NCBI RefSeq assembly: GCF_032813545.1
Contig: NZ_CP136514.1
Coordinates: forward strand, 310,001-374,000
From: Nodosilinea sp. E11
GTDB taxonomy: Bacteria > Cyanobacteriota > Cyanobacteriia > Phormidesmidales > Phormidesmidaceae
DNA: 64,000 bases
Direction: 5' to 3'
Below, piece by piece: positions 25,694-34,097 of the stretch. The translations under genes and the position numbers were made by a program. Under the pieces are notes generated by a model that did not search any database, was not told the DNA's origin, and saw only the letters and a program-made list of their open reading frames with translations. Position 1 is the stretch's first letter. Every line of letters begins with the position of its first letter.

Positions 25694-26690
25694 TTAAGAG
25701 GAGATATGTCGAAACCCTCTCATGCAGAGGATTTCCTGGGTTGATAAGGGTCGAGAGCAGAGGCCTATCGCCATTGCCGGAGTCGTCCGTTTCCCTAATC
25801 CCCAGTGCGGTCTCACCCAATTGTGGATGATTCGTTGGACATCTAAGACGCGCTGCAACCCTGCCCGAGTCTTAGCATAGAGATTCTGACGCCGCCGATA
25901 GGCACTACAGCGTCGTCTCAGGGCCGCATTCTGGGCCTCGTTATGATTCGCATGCACCTCCGCTATAGGGCTAATGACAGTAAAGGGATGCTCCGTCTTA
26001 GCCCAAACCACACGCCGTTGGCCTTGAGACCCCTTAATTTTCATCGCTACTTCCAATCCTTCTCGCCAGACTTTTCGAGTGCGGTAGGTTCCCAGACAAT
26101 CGCGAAGCGCTAGATAGATACTGGCCAAGTCCCACAACGCTTGGGCGTAGCGCCGCTCACCGTCAGTGAACCACCGAATATAAGGACAGGCTTGTGCCCA
26201 CTGCCAGGCCTGCTGCGTTCCCCGCTGAAACAGCAGTTCATCCTTATGACCCGCCATCGCCGAGACCCAGTAGCGACTGCTGCGTTCAATACAGTGGATC
26301 GTCCAGCCTTCTGAGCTAGCGGGGGGGACGGTTTTCGCCGACGCGAGTGTACACCTCATCCCCTTCTAGCGTCACCTCTCGATCTGCTGGTGCCGTGGGT
26401 GACCAGGCCTCAACCTGATTCGCCAGACGCTCTTCCCAGCACAGAATTGTAGAATGAGATTTACCGAAAGTGCGGCCTGCCGCTCGTGCGCCCATTCCTT
26501 CGGTGCGGCTATTCAATGCCGTAGCCACCACGGAGCTGGGAGTCCGGAGCCGGGCCATCGGGGTGCCGGTGCGCTCATTAAATCACTTGCCGCAGTCGTT
26601 GCAGCCATAGCGCTGGAGGAGCACACCGACTGAGAGCGATTCCCGCCCATTCTTTACAACCTGGCGGCTTTGGCAGTGAGGACAATCCAT
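25694..26690 (-). pseudogene. IS1-family transposase gene with a stop and a frameshift
   Basis: The N-terminal zinc finger MDCPHCQSRQVVKNGRESL and GCNDCGK start at 26690. A TGA stop at 26583-26585 interrupts it. FNERTGTPMARLRTPSSVV follows, then HTH (GRTFGKSHSTI). The frame shifts at a run of seven G (26321-26327, plus strand) after VGENRPP. The C-terminal part has the IS1 pattern FTDGERRYAQ, VHANHNEAQN and LRRRCSAYRRRQNLYAK. Removing one base restores the frame. Terminal repeats were not found. Confidence 0.85.
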
Positions 26691-26696
26691 GGCTTT

Positions 26697-27169
26697 GGAG
26701 TAGTTGCACTGCACCCATTTTACCCATCACCGCCTAGTAGACCAGTCCCAGAACAACGAGTTTGCTGGTTTCAGAAGTTTTCTGCACCACTAAGCAAGAG
26801 GGCCACAGAAAATCTGAAACATTCTTGGCTAGCTCAATTTCATCATCCCATATCCCCCAGAACAGCACCCTCGTTGGGGGAACAAGGGCCGTGCTCTCGC
26901 ACCACCCTTACTCTCTACCAACCTGTTCCACAAAACCCCCACCCCAAGCCCCGCCGAGGGTGCAGGCATGTCAAACATGCTTTAGGTCTGCGATCGCGCA
27001 GTTGATGCCCTGGTAAGCCTGCTCAAGCAATGCGGGCTTGACCTGGTCGATGTTTTAGTGTGCTGAATACGGTTGGGCGGATAATTCGATTTAGAGGCAA
27101 TTCCATCTTGCTCAGAACACATCCGCGAAAGGAGTAGCCGAGGTTACTCTCTGCCCTGGACAAGTCATC
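26697..27169. other. Intergenic region with a zinc-ribbon gene fragment
   Basis: No full gene is seen. 27065-27094 reads EYGWADNSI followed by a stop, matching the last codons of the small gene at 28146-28355 (YCGWADDSV). At about 26766-26822 an imperfect inverted repeat (GTTTCAGAAGTTTTCTG with CAGAAAATCTGAAAC) forms a possible stem. The rest has no recognisable feature. Confidence 0.4.
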
Positions 27170-27994
27170 TTAGTGTTGAAGTGGACTGTTTGTTTTTTGT
27201 GCCTTGACTAAAAAAGCTCTCATTACATCAGGTACCTCCCGAGCAGAGTACTGCTCTGTGTAGCGCCCAAAGTTTGCGCCTTCATCACTAGGCTGAAACA
27301 CTTCGGCTTGCCATCCATATTCAAGTAGAAGCTCTTCTGGAATATCACACCCAAAACGGAAATATCCTTCATAAGGGCCATAATCTACGCCTTTGACATT
27401 GATCATATCAACTCCAAGCCAACTGCTTGCTGATGACAATTCAGACACTACTCCTAAAAGAGCATGAACTTGTTCTTCCATTAAGTACATAAGCAGTCCC
27501 TCAATCAACCAAGCTGATGGCGCATCGGGTTGATATCCTGATTCCAACAATTTTTCTTTCCATGACTGAGTCAAATCAGCAGGAATCGGATGATGCTTAC
27601 AGGTTGGGGGTGTATTTTCCAGAAGTCTTATTTTATAAGACAAGACTTCTGGATAGTCGAGTTCATACACATCAGTGCCTGGATGCCAGGGATACCGGTA
27701 GGCACGAGTATCTAACCCTGATGCTAAAAGGACGACTTGATTCGCCTTAGAATGAGAAAGTAAATTATCAAAGAATCGAGTACGAACAGCAACATAGGCT
27801 TGATCCTGCGGAGTAAGTTGTTGGTCAACTCTCTGAAAAGCCTCTTCCCCAGCCAACAACTCTGCAAACGGGTCATGAAACAGCCGGTCCTCTCGGCTAG
27901 ACTCGCGGGCTCTCATAGCAGCCATCATGCGGGCTGAAAAAGGAACAAACTTACTGTAGTCTTCAGCTTCACTGCGCGGTTGAATGTCGTCCAT
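27170..27994 (-). CDS. Class I SAM-dependent methyltransferase (LCM/TIGR00027-type)
   Basis: A 274-residue protein with VVLLASGLDTRAYR (~86-99, the SAM-binding motif I region) and DVYELDYPEVL (~110). It also has AWLIEGLLMYL (~161-171), a typical block of this family, and a late NFGRYTEQY. The family transfers methyl groups from SAM; targets are mostly unknown and include polyketide-type and leucine-carboxyl substrates. It is an isolated gene, with nothing operon-like around it. Confidence 0.82.
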   Translation of the reverse strand: MDDIQPRSEAEDYSKFVPFSARMMAAMRARESSREDRLFHDPFAELLAGEEAFQRVDQQLTPQDQAYVAVRTRFFDNLLSHSKANQVVLLASGLDTRAYRYPWHPGTDVYELDYPEVLSYKIRLLENTPPTCKHHPIPADLTQSWKEKLLESGYQPDAPSAWLIEGLLMYLMEEQVHALLGVVSELSSASSWLGVDMINVKGVDYGPYEGYFRFGCDIPEELLLEYGWQAEVFQPSDEGANFGRYTEQYSAREVPDVMRAFLVKAQKTNSPLQH

Positions 27995-28117
27995 TTATTT
28001 AATGGTAATTGTTTTAGTAATCTACACAAATAGAGTTTAGATATCCCAAGCTGGCCGATATAAACTCTAGAAGCTCTTTGCCACCATTATCCATGTATGG
28101 CACATTCTCTCTAATCA

Positions 28118-28169
28118 ACCAACGCAGGAAACGCTATTTTACGCCTTGAACCCGGCGCAAGGGGTTCTC
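28118..28169 (+). repeat. 52-bp repeat overlapping the start of a small gene
   Basis: This 52-bp block differs from 30425-30476 at three positions. Read in the frame of the gene at 28146, it encodes PTQETLFYALNPAQGV, so it is the 5' part of a small-gene family. The second copy lacks the remainder of the gene. Confidence 0.65.
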
Positions 28170-28355
28170 TACGATGGTGAGTTGATTTTGGAGCCGGTGC
28201 AGCGGCTGAGTCTGGAGCAGCGTTTGGAGATGCCAGATACCCATCCGCTGTTTACTGAGCGGTGCCCTAACTATGAGAGGCCAGTACCGCGATCGCCTGA
28301 TGGACGGATCCACTGGGACTGTGGGTATTGTGGTTGGGCGGATGATTCAGTGTAG
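28146..28355 (+). CDS. Small zinc-ribbon-type hypothetical protein
   Basis: The frame begins at TTG 28146 (MNPAQGVLYDGELILEPVQR) and ends in a zinc-ribbon-like pattern, ERCPNYERPVPRSPDG followed by CGYCGWADDSV. The second Cys of the first pair is replaced by Tyr (CPNYE), so metal binding may be damaged. The frame stays open upstream through PTQETLFYAL without an ATG, so the true start or the gene's integrity is uncertain. Fragments of relatives lie at 27065 and 30425. Confidence 0.5.
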   Translation: MNPAQGVLYDGELILEPVQRLSLEQRLEMPDTHPLFTERCPNYERPVPRSPDGRIHWDCGYCGWADDSV

Positions 28356-29117
28356 ATAAGAGAGATTCAGATTTCAAATAGAACAACCAGAGAGACAATC
28401 TACCAAAAGTAGAAATCTGCCTCCACAATCCACGTACTGATCTAACTCAAGCCACCCATCAAATTATGTATTGAGCGAATCTGAGCAACAACTTGAATCT
28501 GTACTGAGCTAATCGGATACATCTCAGCCTTACAAGGCTCATCTTGAGAAGTAGATATTCAGATACGTGCATCTTTGCCGCAACCCTTATTTCACGTTAC
28601 CTTCAGCCCACTGAGCCCTTGAAATTTTGATCAGATGCCCATTTTTTGACCATTGGCTCAATTTCACTAGAGCCATATAGAAATGCTCATAACTGGGTGA
28701 AGGAGTAGTTCCCAGTTTTCATGTCACCCTTCAAAACAAGCAGTATTACTCATTACATAACGTAGATGCACTGACGACAAAGCATAGGTTTAGATGAAGC
28801 CGTTATTATGGCTGATTTTCGAATAATCATGAGATTTTGAATTCTGTGACATCCGTTACATCGCCGAATGAAGGCAATAGGTTATGAATCTTTGGACACC
28901 AAGTTTTTCAGAATAAAGATTGAGCTGTCCTTTCGTCCTAGCAAGAACCAAGATTTTGTGTGTCTTCGACTCGCTTGAATCGTTGTAACAGAATTGAATG
29001 ATTAGTCGGCATGTCCTGCTTAAAATCTCTAATTCGATTCAGCCTCTAAACAGACACTGGCTTTTTCATAGGATTAGTTATCATTCTGTCCAAGTTTTGT
29101 CGCTATTTTTGTCACCC
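28356..29117. other. Long intergenic region, no gene recognised
   Basis: About 760 bp with AT-rich composition and no coding pattern in any frame. The last 120 bp before 29118 keep the downstream frame open but with poor coding character. The promoter of the acetamidase gene probably lies here. No tRNA or other RNA gene was identified. Confidence 0.4.
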
Positions 29118-30233
29118 ATGTTCCAGAATCGTAAGTATTTGACACCGTTCGTTTTCCTGTTTACTTGTTTCACTTGTCTAGTCATATTCATTGGGCAACT
29201 AGACATTCAGCCTGGCTATACCCAAACCACCAAAGTGCTGAAGTCATCTCCAGATACCGTAGTTTGGGGTTATTTCTCGGCAGATGTGACTCCGGTACTT
29301 ACCGTAGCGTCAGGAGATGTCGTTCGTATTGACACGGTATCGTTAGCAGGGGTTCCACCAGGAGCTGAACCCGTTGCATTCTTTGAACAGCATGGCTTTG
29401 CTGAGAAGGATGTTTTGCCTGAGATGACCAGTGTTCAGTTTGAGGAAGAGAAAATTCCCAATATGGGACCTCATGTAATCACGGGACCAATTTACATTGA
29501 GGGGGCTGAACCTGGTGACATGTTAGAAGTTCGAGTGCTCGACATTGAACTACGCACTCCCTACGGCACGAACCTGACTAGACCTGGTTTTGGCGTTTTG
29601 CCTGATCTCTTGCCAGAGCCAACAATGCGGGTGATTCCCTTCGATGACGATAAAACCACTGCCCTGTTTGCTGAGGGCATCAATGTACCTCTGGATCCTT
29701 TCATGGGCATCATGGCAGTTGCCCCACCAAAGGAAGAAGGCATGGTGAGTTCCGTACCTCCAGCGAAGTGGGGTGGCAATATCGACTTGAAAGAATTGAG
29801 GAAGGGTTCAACACTTTATCTTCCAGTTTTAGCTAAGGGTGCACTTTTTTCTACGGGCGATGGACATGCTGCTCAAGGTGATGGAGAGGTCAATTTGACT
29901 GCTGTGGAGGTATCATCAACTCCCACATTTCAGTTCATCCTCCACAAGGGGGCAGGAACCGATATGACTGGCCCCTTCGTGGAGACTCCCACTCACTACA
30001 TTCCGATGGGACTGCATACCGATCTGGATGAAGCCCTCAAGCTGGCGGTCCATGAAACCATCGACTTTCTAGGTAGAGAGAAGGGTTTGAACGTCGAAGA
30101 TGCTTATTCCCTATCTAGTATTGGGGTTGATTATGAAGTAGCTGAAGCGGTTGATCGCACCTTGATTATCCATGCGATGGTGCCCAAGAGCTTATTTGAT
30201 ACAAATCGCCCATACTGGGCAGATAACCTCTAG
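29118..30233 (+). CDS. Acetamidase/formamidase family protein, exported
   Basis: The family (FmdA-like) hydrolyses short amides to ammonia and the acid. About 371 residues from ATG 29118, with a hydrophobic leader (FVFLFTCFTCLVIFIGQL). The core has SGDVVRIDT (~70), GPHVITGPIYIEGAEPGDML (~125-144), the metal-binding-type KWGGNIDLKEL (~220) and ALFSTGDGHAAQGDGEVN (~246-263), a family signature. An ATG at 28998 would add 40 residues with no clear role. Export to the periplasm is inferred from the leader. Confidence 0.9.
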   Translation: MFQNRKYLTPFVFLFTCFTCLVIFIGQLDIQPGYTQTTKVLKSSPDTVVWGYFSADVTPVLTVASGDVVRIDTVSLAGVPPGAEPVAFFEQHGFAEKDVLPEMTSVQFEEEKIPNMGPHVITGPIYIEGAEPGDMLEVRVLDIELRTPYGTNLTRPGFGVLPDLLPEPTMRVIPFDDDKTTALFAEGINVPLDPFMGIMAVAPPKEEGMVSSVPPAKWGGNIDLKELRKGSTLYLPVLAKGALFSTGDGHAAQGDGEVNLTAVEVSSTPTFQFILHKGAGTDMTGPFVETPTHYIPMGLHTDLDEALKLAVHETIDFLGREKGLNVEDAYSLSSIGVDYEVAEAVDRTLIIHAMVPKSLFDTNRPYWADNL

Positions 30234-30326
30234 GGTTCAACTAGTTAAAGCTTAGTTGAGCAAACGCATCAAAGCAGAAGAGAGTTAAATCTGTCTTTGG
30301 CCTTTGATGTAACTAAACAAGTTTGG

Positions 30327-30360
30327 TGCTCGGTTTGCTTAATGCAGATCGAGCATTAGC
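30327..30360 (+). terminator. Possible hairpin terminator after the acetamidase gene
   Basis: TGCTCG and CGAGCA (30327-30332, 30350-30355) form a short stem around a 17-nt loop, followed by TTAGCTTTT. A second weak stem, CATCAAAG with CTTTGATG, lies at 30264-30308. Either could end the acetamidase transcript. Confidence 0.35.
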
Positions 30361-30424
30361 TTTTGGCTGCGATCGCTAAACCCTTTCAGAAAAACTTTTT
30401 GCTTTGACAAATCCTCTATGGGCG

Positions 30425-30476
30425 ACCAACGCAGGAAACGCTATTTTACGCCTCTAACCCGGCGCAAGGGGTTCCC
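30425..30476 (+). repeat. Fragment of the small zinc-ribbon gene (52-bp copy)
   Basis: Matches 28118-28169 with three differences and encodes PTQETLFYASNPAQGV, then diverges into unrelated sequence. It is a 5' fragment only, without the zinc-ribbon part. Confidence 0.6.
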
Positions 30477-30553
30477 AAGCTGCGCCAGGCCGTTCTAGTG
30501 GTGCTTTTGGACTTTGAGGACTTGGAGCGCACCTGCGATGGTCAAAGACCGGC

Positions 30554-30791
30554 CTAAAAGGCCAACGCAGCCATCACCAGAGAGCCATCCTGAGCGGCCA
30601 CAGAGCGATCCACCACTAGCAAATCTCCTGGTTGCACCTCCTGGTCAGCTGCCATATCTCCCTCGACCCGCCCGCATGAAGAAGGTCGCGGCGGGGTTGT
30701 GGATCAGGTGTTGGTTGAGGTCTAGGCTTTGCTCAAGGGCATCGCCGGGGACGGGGAAGGCCATAGGGAAGCGTGGGCACAGTCCACTCAT
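30554..30791 (-). pseudogene. umuD: umuD-like (S24 peptidase) gene remnant
   Basis: Minus strand from ATG 30791 reads MSGLCPRFPMAFPVPGDAL, then LDLNQHLIHNPAATFFMR, the UmuD N-terminal part. The frame then shifts near 30680; in the next frame VEGDMAADQEVQPGDLLVV then DRSVAAQDGSLVMAAL follows, the UmuD core, ending at TAG 30554. The catalytic Ser region after EGD is altered and the C-terminal Lys region is missing. A umuC partner is not present. Confidence 0.75.
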
Positions 30792-30914
30792 GCTATTTCT
30801 TGAGACGAGAAAAGCCAAAATCCAGCTCGTACCCCAGTTACTTTTTGTAGCAGTTCAGGAAGTATCAGACTTTATTCATTACTATTGAGTTATTAAGCTA
30901 TGGAGCCTGCTAGT

Positions 30915-31271
30915 ATGTCTCTCCTAGATTTTTTCTCAGACTACAAACGTATTTACAGTGCTGGTGAAGCTAAGGATCCAAATAGGGCATTAGTCTTTTT
31001 GCAGAGGGAATATAACATGACCTCTCAGGGTGCCTTACTTGCTTTTGATAACGTTTGGCTCAATGGCCAGGGAGGAGATCAACCTCTGAGTTTCGTGAAT
31101 GTTGCCAAGTACTTTAACCCAGCGCTTCCTCACCACATCGAGGCTATTAAGCTGCTAGACCGCAATATCAGCTCTGCTACCCGCTGGAAGTTTGAGCAGA
31201 TCTGGCATGGTAAAGATAATTGGGTTTGCCCCGCTGACACTGACTCTAAAACAGGGGTTCCAATCCTTTAA
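30915..31271 (+). CDS. Hypothetical protein, about 118 residues
   Basis: Two close starts exist, ATG 30900 and ATG 30915 (MSLLDFFSDYKRIY). The protein is soluble and mixed in character; the segment FLQREYNMTSQGALLAFDNV looks helical. It ends with a Trp/Cys-containing stretch (NWVCPADTDSK). I do not recognise a family. The flanking region is AT-rich and contains gene fragments, so it may be a recent arrival. Confidence 0.5.
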   Translation: MSLLDFFSDYKRIYSAGEAKDPNRALVFLQREYNMTSQGALLAFDNVWLNGQGGDQPLSFVNVAKYFNPALPHHIEAIKLLDRNISSATRWKFEQIWHGKDNWVCPADTDSKTGVPIL

Positions 31272-31459
31272 ATAACCTCTGTCCTTTTCCTAAGTCAAAT
31301 ACCCCTCATCTGACCAATCAGACGGGTTAGAAATGGTGCGATCGCGGCTGGGTCTGAGAGGTTGGTATGGTGATTCTCTCTAATCACTTACATAACGAGT
31401 TAAGCTGCTCACCAGCTCATCAAACTTATGCTGTGCAACCTGTTGCGCGTTAGTGCCCC

Positions 31460-33109
31460 CTACAGCAATAGCTCTCGGTGCTCTGGGTGCGATCGCAGCC
31501 ACCTCAACGCCTCACCCATCAAAATAGGGTCCTCAGAGGCCAAATATCCCTTCATACGGTCAACCATTGCCTGCTGGGCCACCTGCTGCTTCATCTGGCA
31601 GTGAGCCGCCGCTGTCTGGGCCTGGTGCTGCCGCCGCTGCGATTGGGCGGTGGCGATCGCCTCCCTGATTTGAACCAGCGAAAGCTGTACTGATTCCGCG
31701 TTACACACCTCGAGCTGCCTATCCGCCTCATCGCGATCGCCACCGCCCTTACGTAGCAAAGGGTTACACCCCTCTGCTACCAATAAGCTTGGGTGACTTT
31801 CGGGGCTGAGCGCCTCAAAGCGCTCGTGCCCCGAAGTCATCTCTAAATTAACCGGGGGGGCTGGGGGAATTTCCCTAGAATTAGCTTCACGCAGATAATT
31901 TGGGTGCCACAGGTCTTTGTTCTTATAGAGAGTTGGTCCACCAATCGCAAACCGCTTGGTCAGCATTATGAATCGCTCTTTGACGGTAATGGGGAGCTGG
32001 CCTTCGTCAAGCAGAGTAGCGATCGCTACTCGAATCTTTTCCCTAGCCTGTTTTGCTTTCTCCTCGTTATAAGTCGAGAGCCCAGAGATAACAGGTGCTT
32101 TGGGAACTCTGTTCACGCCGTAGGGGTAATAGTGGCTCTGCTCCACCGCCCTGGCCCAATCTTTGGCCTTCTCCTCAATCTCATGGACATGGTTGCTCCA
32201 CTCATAAAACCCTGGCAGCTCTCGCGCCACCCGAACGATATCTGTCACCAGCACCTCCCCTACCAGCGGTGCCTGAGCATAGAGCACATGTCCAAACACA
32301 TAGCTCCGCATCGCAATTCTGCCAAGCAGACGGTTCGTCAGGCCTGGCCCAGTCCACCCAGGCTCAATCTCAGCATTTAGGTCATTGAGAAACTTCTCGG
32401 CCTTGATAGTGACCTGATATTCCTGCCGCCGTGCACTCTTGAGAGTTTGCTTGAGTAACTGACTATCAATCGTGTTGTGGCCACTTGTGTGATGCCATAG
32501 CTCCGCAAACCGCTCTTGCGAGCTATAAATTGGTTCAAGATCGCTGTTAAGAATATATGACCCCGCCTGGAGCGGTAGCCTGTGAGCCGCATAGAGAGAA
32601 ATCTTATTAGTACCCGGAGCAGAAAACTTCCTCGGGTTTGGAAACACCTCGAGCTGGCCTGACGCACATGTGAGCCCGGCATTATGCAGCAGCGTAGTTA
32701 CCCCCAGAGCAATCTCCCAACTTACCTGTGGCTGATTAAAGGGAAAGTAGAGGTGCAGACCGCCGCTATAGCTCGATGTGACCATGATGCACGACGGCAA
32801 CCCCAAAGGCTCCAGTGCATTCTGAATACGGCGCAGCGCCTGGGGGTCAGCAGCAGGGTGGTATCGGCTCCCTTGGTCAATATCAATAAGCACATACTTC
32901 GTTGTCCGACCAAAGCGCACTCCATAGAGAAAGCCCCCTTGCACAATCAGGCGATCGCTGAGCGGGTGGCGCGACTCAGTCTGCCATACTGGCTTCTCAC
33001 TGGGGGCAGTTTGTTCTGCCCAAATATAATCAAATCGGTGGGGCCACAGGCTCAGAAAGAAATTGCCCTGCTCTTCGATACAAGTAAACCGGGTTTGTAA
33101 GGTTTTCAC
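31460..33109 (-). CDS. AEP-type primase-like plasmid replication protein
   Basis: A 549-residue protein with an N-terminal half that fits the archaeo-eukaryotic primase fold. The DxD-type motif is in VLIDIDQGSRYHP (~73-85) and the sxH-type motif in SSYSGGLHLYFPF (~111-123), with QLEVFPNPRKF (~152) following. A C-terminal Gln/Glu-rich, probably coiled part (MKQQVAQQAMVDRMKG) follows. Such proteins prime DNA synthesis on plasmids. It faces away from the iteron origin, with its start about 590 bp from the first iteron. The catalytic role is inferred from motifs alone. Confidence 0.55.
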   Translation of the reverse strand: MKTLQTRFTCIEEQGNFFLSLWPHRFDYIWAEQTAPSEKPVWQTESRHPLSDRLIVQGGFLYGVRFGRTTKYVLIDIDQGSRYHPAADPQALRRIQNALEPLGLPSCIMVTSSYSGGLHLYFPFNQPQVSWEIALGVTTLLHNAGLTCASGQLEVFPNPRKFSAPGTNKISLYAAHRLPLQAGSYILNSDLEPIYSSQERFAELWHHTSGHNTIDSQLLKQTLKSARRQEYQVTIKAEKFLNDLNAEIEPGWTGPGLTNRLLGRIAMRSYVFGHVLYAQAPLVGEVLVTDIVRVARELPGFYEWSNHVHEIEEKAKDWARAVEQSHYYPYGVNRVPKAPVISGLSTYNEEKAKQAREKIRVAIATLLDEGQLPITVKERFIMLTKRFAIGGPTLYKNKDLWHPNYLREANSREIPPAPPVNLEMTSGHERFEALSPESHPSLLVAEGCNPLLRKGGGDRDEADRQLEVCNAESVQLSLVQIREAIATAQSQRRQHQAQTAAAHCQMKQQVAQQAMVDRMKGYLASEDPILMGEALRWLRSHPEHRELLL

Positions 33110-33529
33110 GCTGATTGATCATCCCAGAGCGCAACATCAGTGCGCGGGAGCAAACCTGCGTTATTCAAAGCCTAGGTAGCACAGATCTTTGCTAGGTAAT
33201 TTCTTGAAAGAATTTCCCCAGTTTTAGCTGGAGAGTGGGCAATGCCAATCACTGAGTCAGGTGTCTTCTAGACATCACCCGACCTATAGTAATTGCCCAA
33301 ATAGTTAAGCTATTGCCCTGCTATTCTCGAGCAATGCCTATACATGGGCGCACAAAAACCACTCGTTTACAGCCGTAAACCAGCACGAACCCGGTCAAGA
33401 GCACAGCAACCCTTGATGAATCCGATCTAGCCACCTAAAATGAACGCATAACTCTATTGACAGCCCTCAAGTTGCTCGCCAAAGCATTGTCTTGAGCGCT
33501 GCCATTGCTTCCCGCAGTGGAGTTTTGTT

Positions 33530-33567
33530 CAAAAGACCTTAGCTGTTCCCGCAGCTGGGGTCTTTTG
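33530..33567. terminator. Hairpin in the origin region
   Basis: CAAAAGACC pairs with GGTCTTTTG, with an inner AGCTG/CAGCT stem and loop TTCCCG. T- and A-runs flank both sides. It could be a terminator or part of a small antisense RNA that controls copy number; only the hairpin itself is seen. Confidence 0.5.
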
Positions 33568-33701
33568 CTTTAGAGATATCTGTGATGGGTCTAGTCACCT
33601 CCTTTGGTGAGCTCAGATAAATAGTTCAGATGTTCTTGAATAGAACATTCGTCAAAGGTTAGCACTGCTCAAAAATCTTCTCAATACCTCAAAATGCCCT
33701 A

Positions 33702-34014
33702 TACGCCAGAGTTACAGGGCTTACATACGCCGGAGTTATAGGCAAAACCATACGCCAAAGTTACAGGCCCTTGATCACCCGGACGCCAGAGTTATAGGCA
33801 AAACCATACGCCAAAGTTACAGGCTTCATTATGGGGATCAAGACAGAGAGAGAGGTCTGTAAGACTGCGATAGAAAAGTCATACGCCAGAGTTACAGGCA
33901 AAACTGTACGCCAAAGTTACAGGCATCTAATCACTAATACGCCAGAGTTATAGGCAAAACTATACGCCAAAGTTACAGGCCTAGAGAACAAAAACATACG
34001 CCGGAGTTACAGGC
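33702..34014 (+). repeat. Ten plasmid iterons
   Basis: Eighteen-base direct repeats, consensus TACGCC(A/G)(A/G)AGTTA(C/T)AGGC, start at 33702, 33726, 33751, 33782, 33807, 33882, 33907, 33938, 33963 and 33997. Several are paired with starts 25 bp apart. The last ends 83 bp before the TTG start of the initiator gene. They are likely binding sites for the replication initiator encoded downstream. Confidence 0.9.
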
Positions 34015-34097
34015 TTTCTACCTAGGTGATCACTCTGGCAGGTTATTCATTAGAATGAACTCGATTTTGCGATCGCCTACGAGGGTAGAAACTCCGG

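Larger units (their letters stand above)
33110..34097. other. Non-coding origin region of a plasmid
   Basis: About 1 kb without genes between the primase-like gene and the initiator gene. It contains a hairpin (33530-33567) and ten iterons (33702-34014), and it runs up to the initiator start. This layout is that of an iteron-controlled replication origin. The stretch 33660-33700 and the DNA just before 34060 are AT-rich and may hold the melting region. Confidence 0.7.

Noticed and set aside
30514-30888. Plus-strand 124-residue frame
   Set aside because: Lies opposite the umuD remnant and has no protein-like pattern.
33702-34014. Iterons read as a CRISPR array
   Set aside because: Units are only 18 bp, spacing varies from 6 to over 50 bp, units vary in sequence, and a replication initiator follows; this is an origin. 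No CRISPR array was found in the window.
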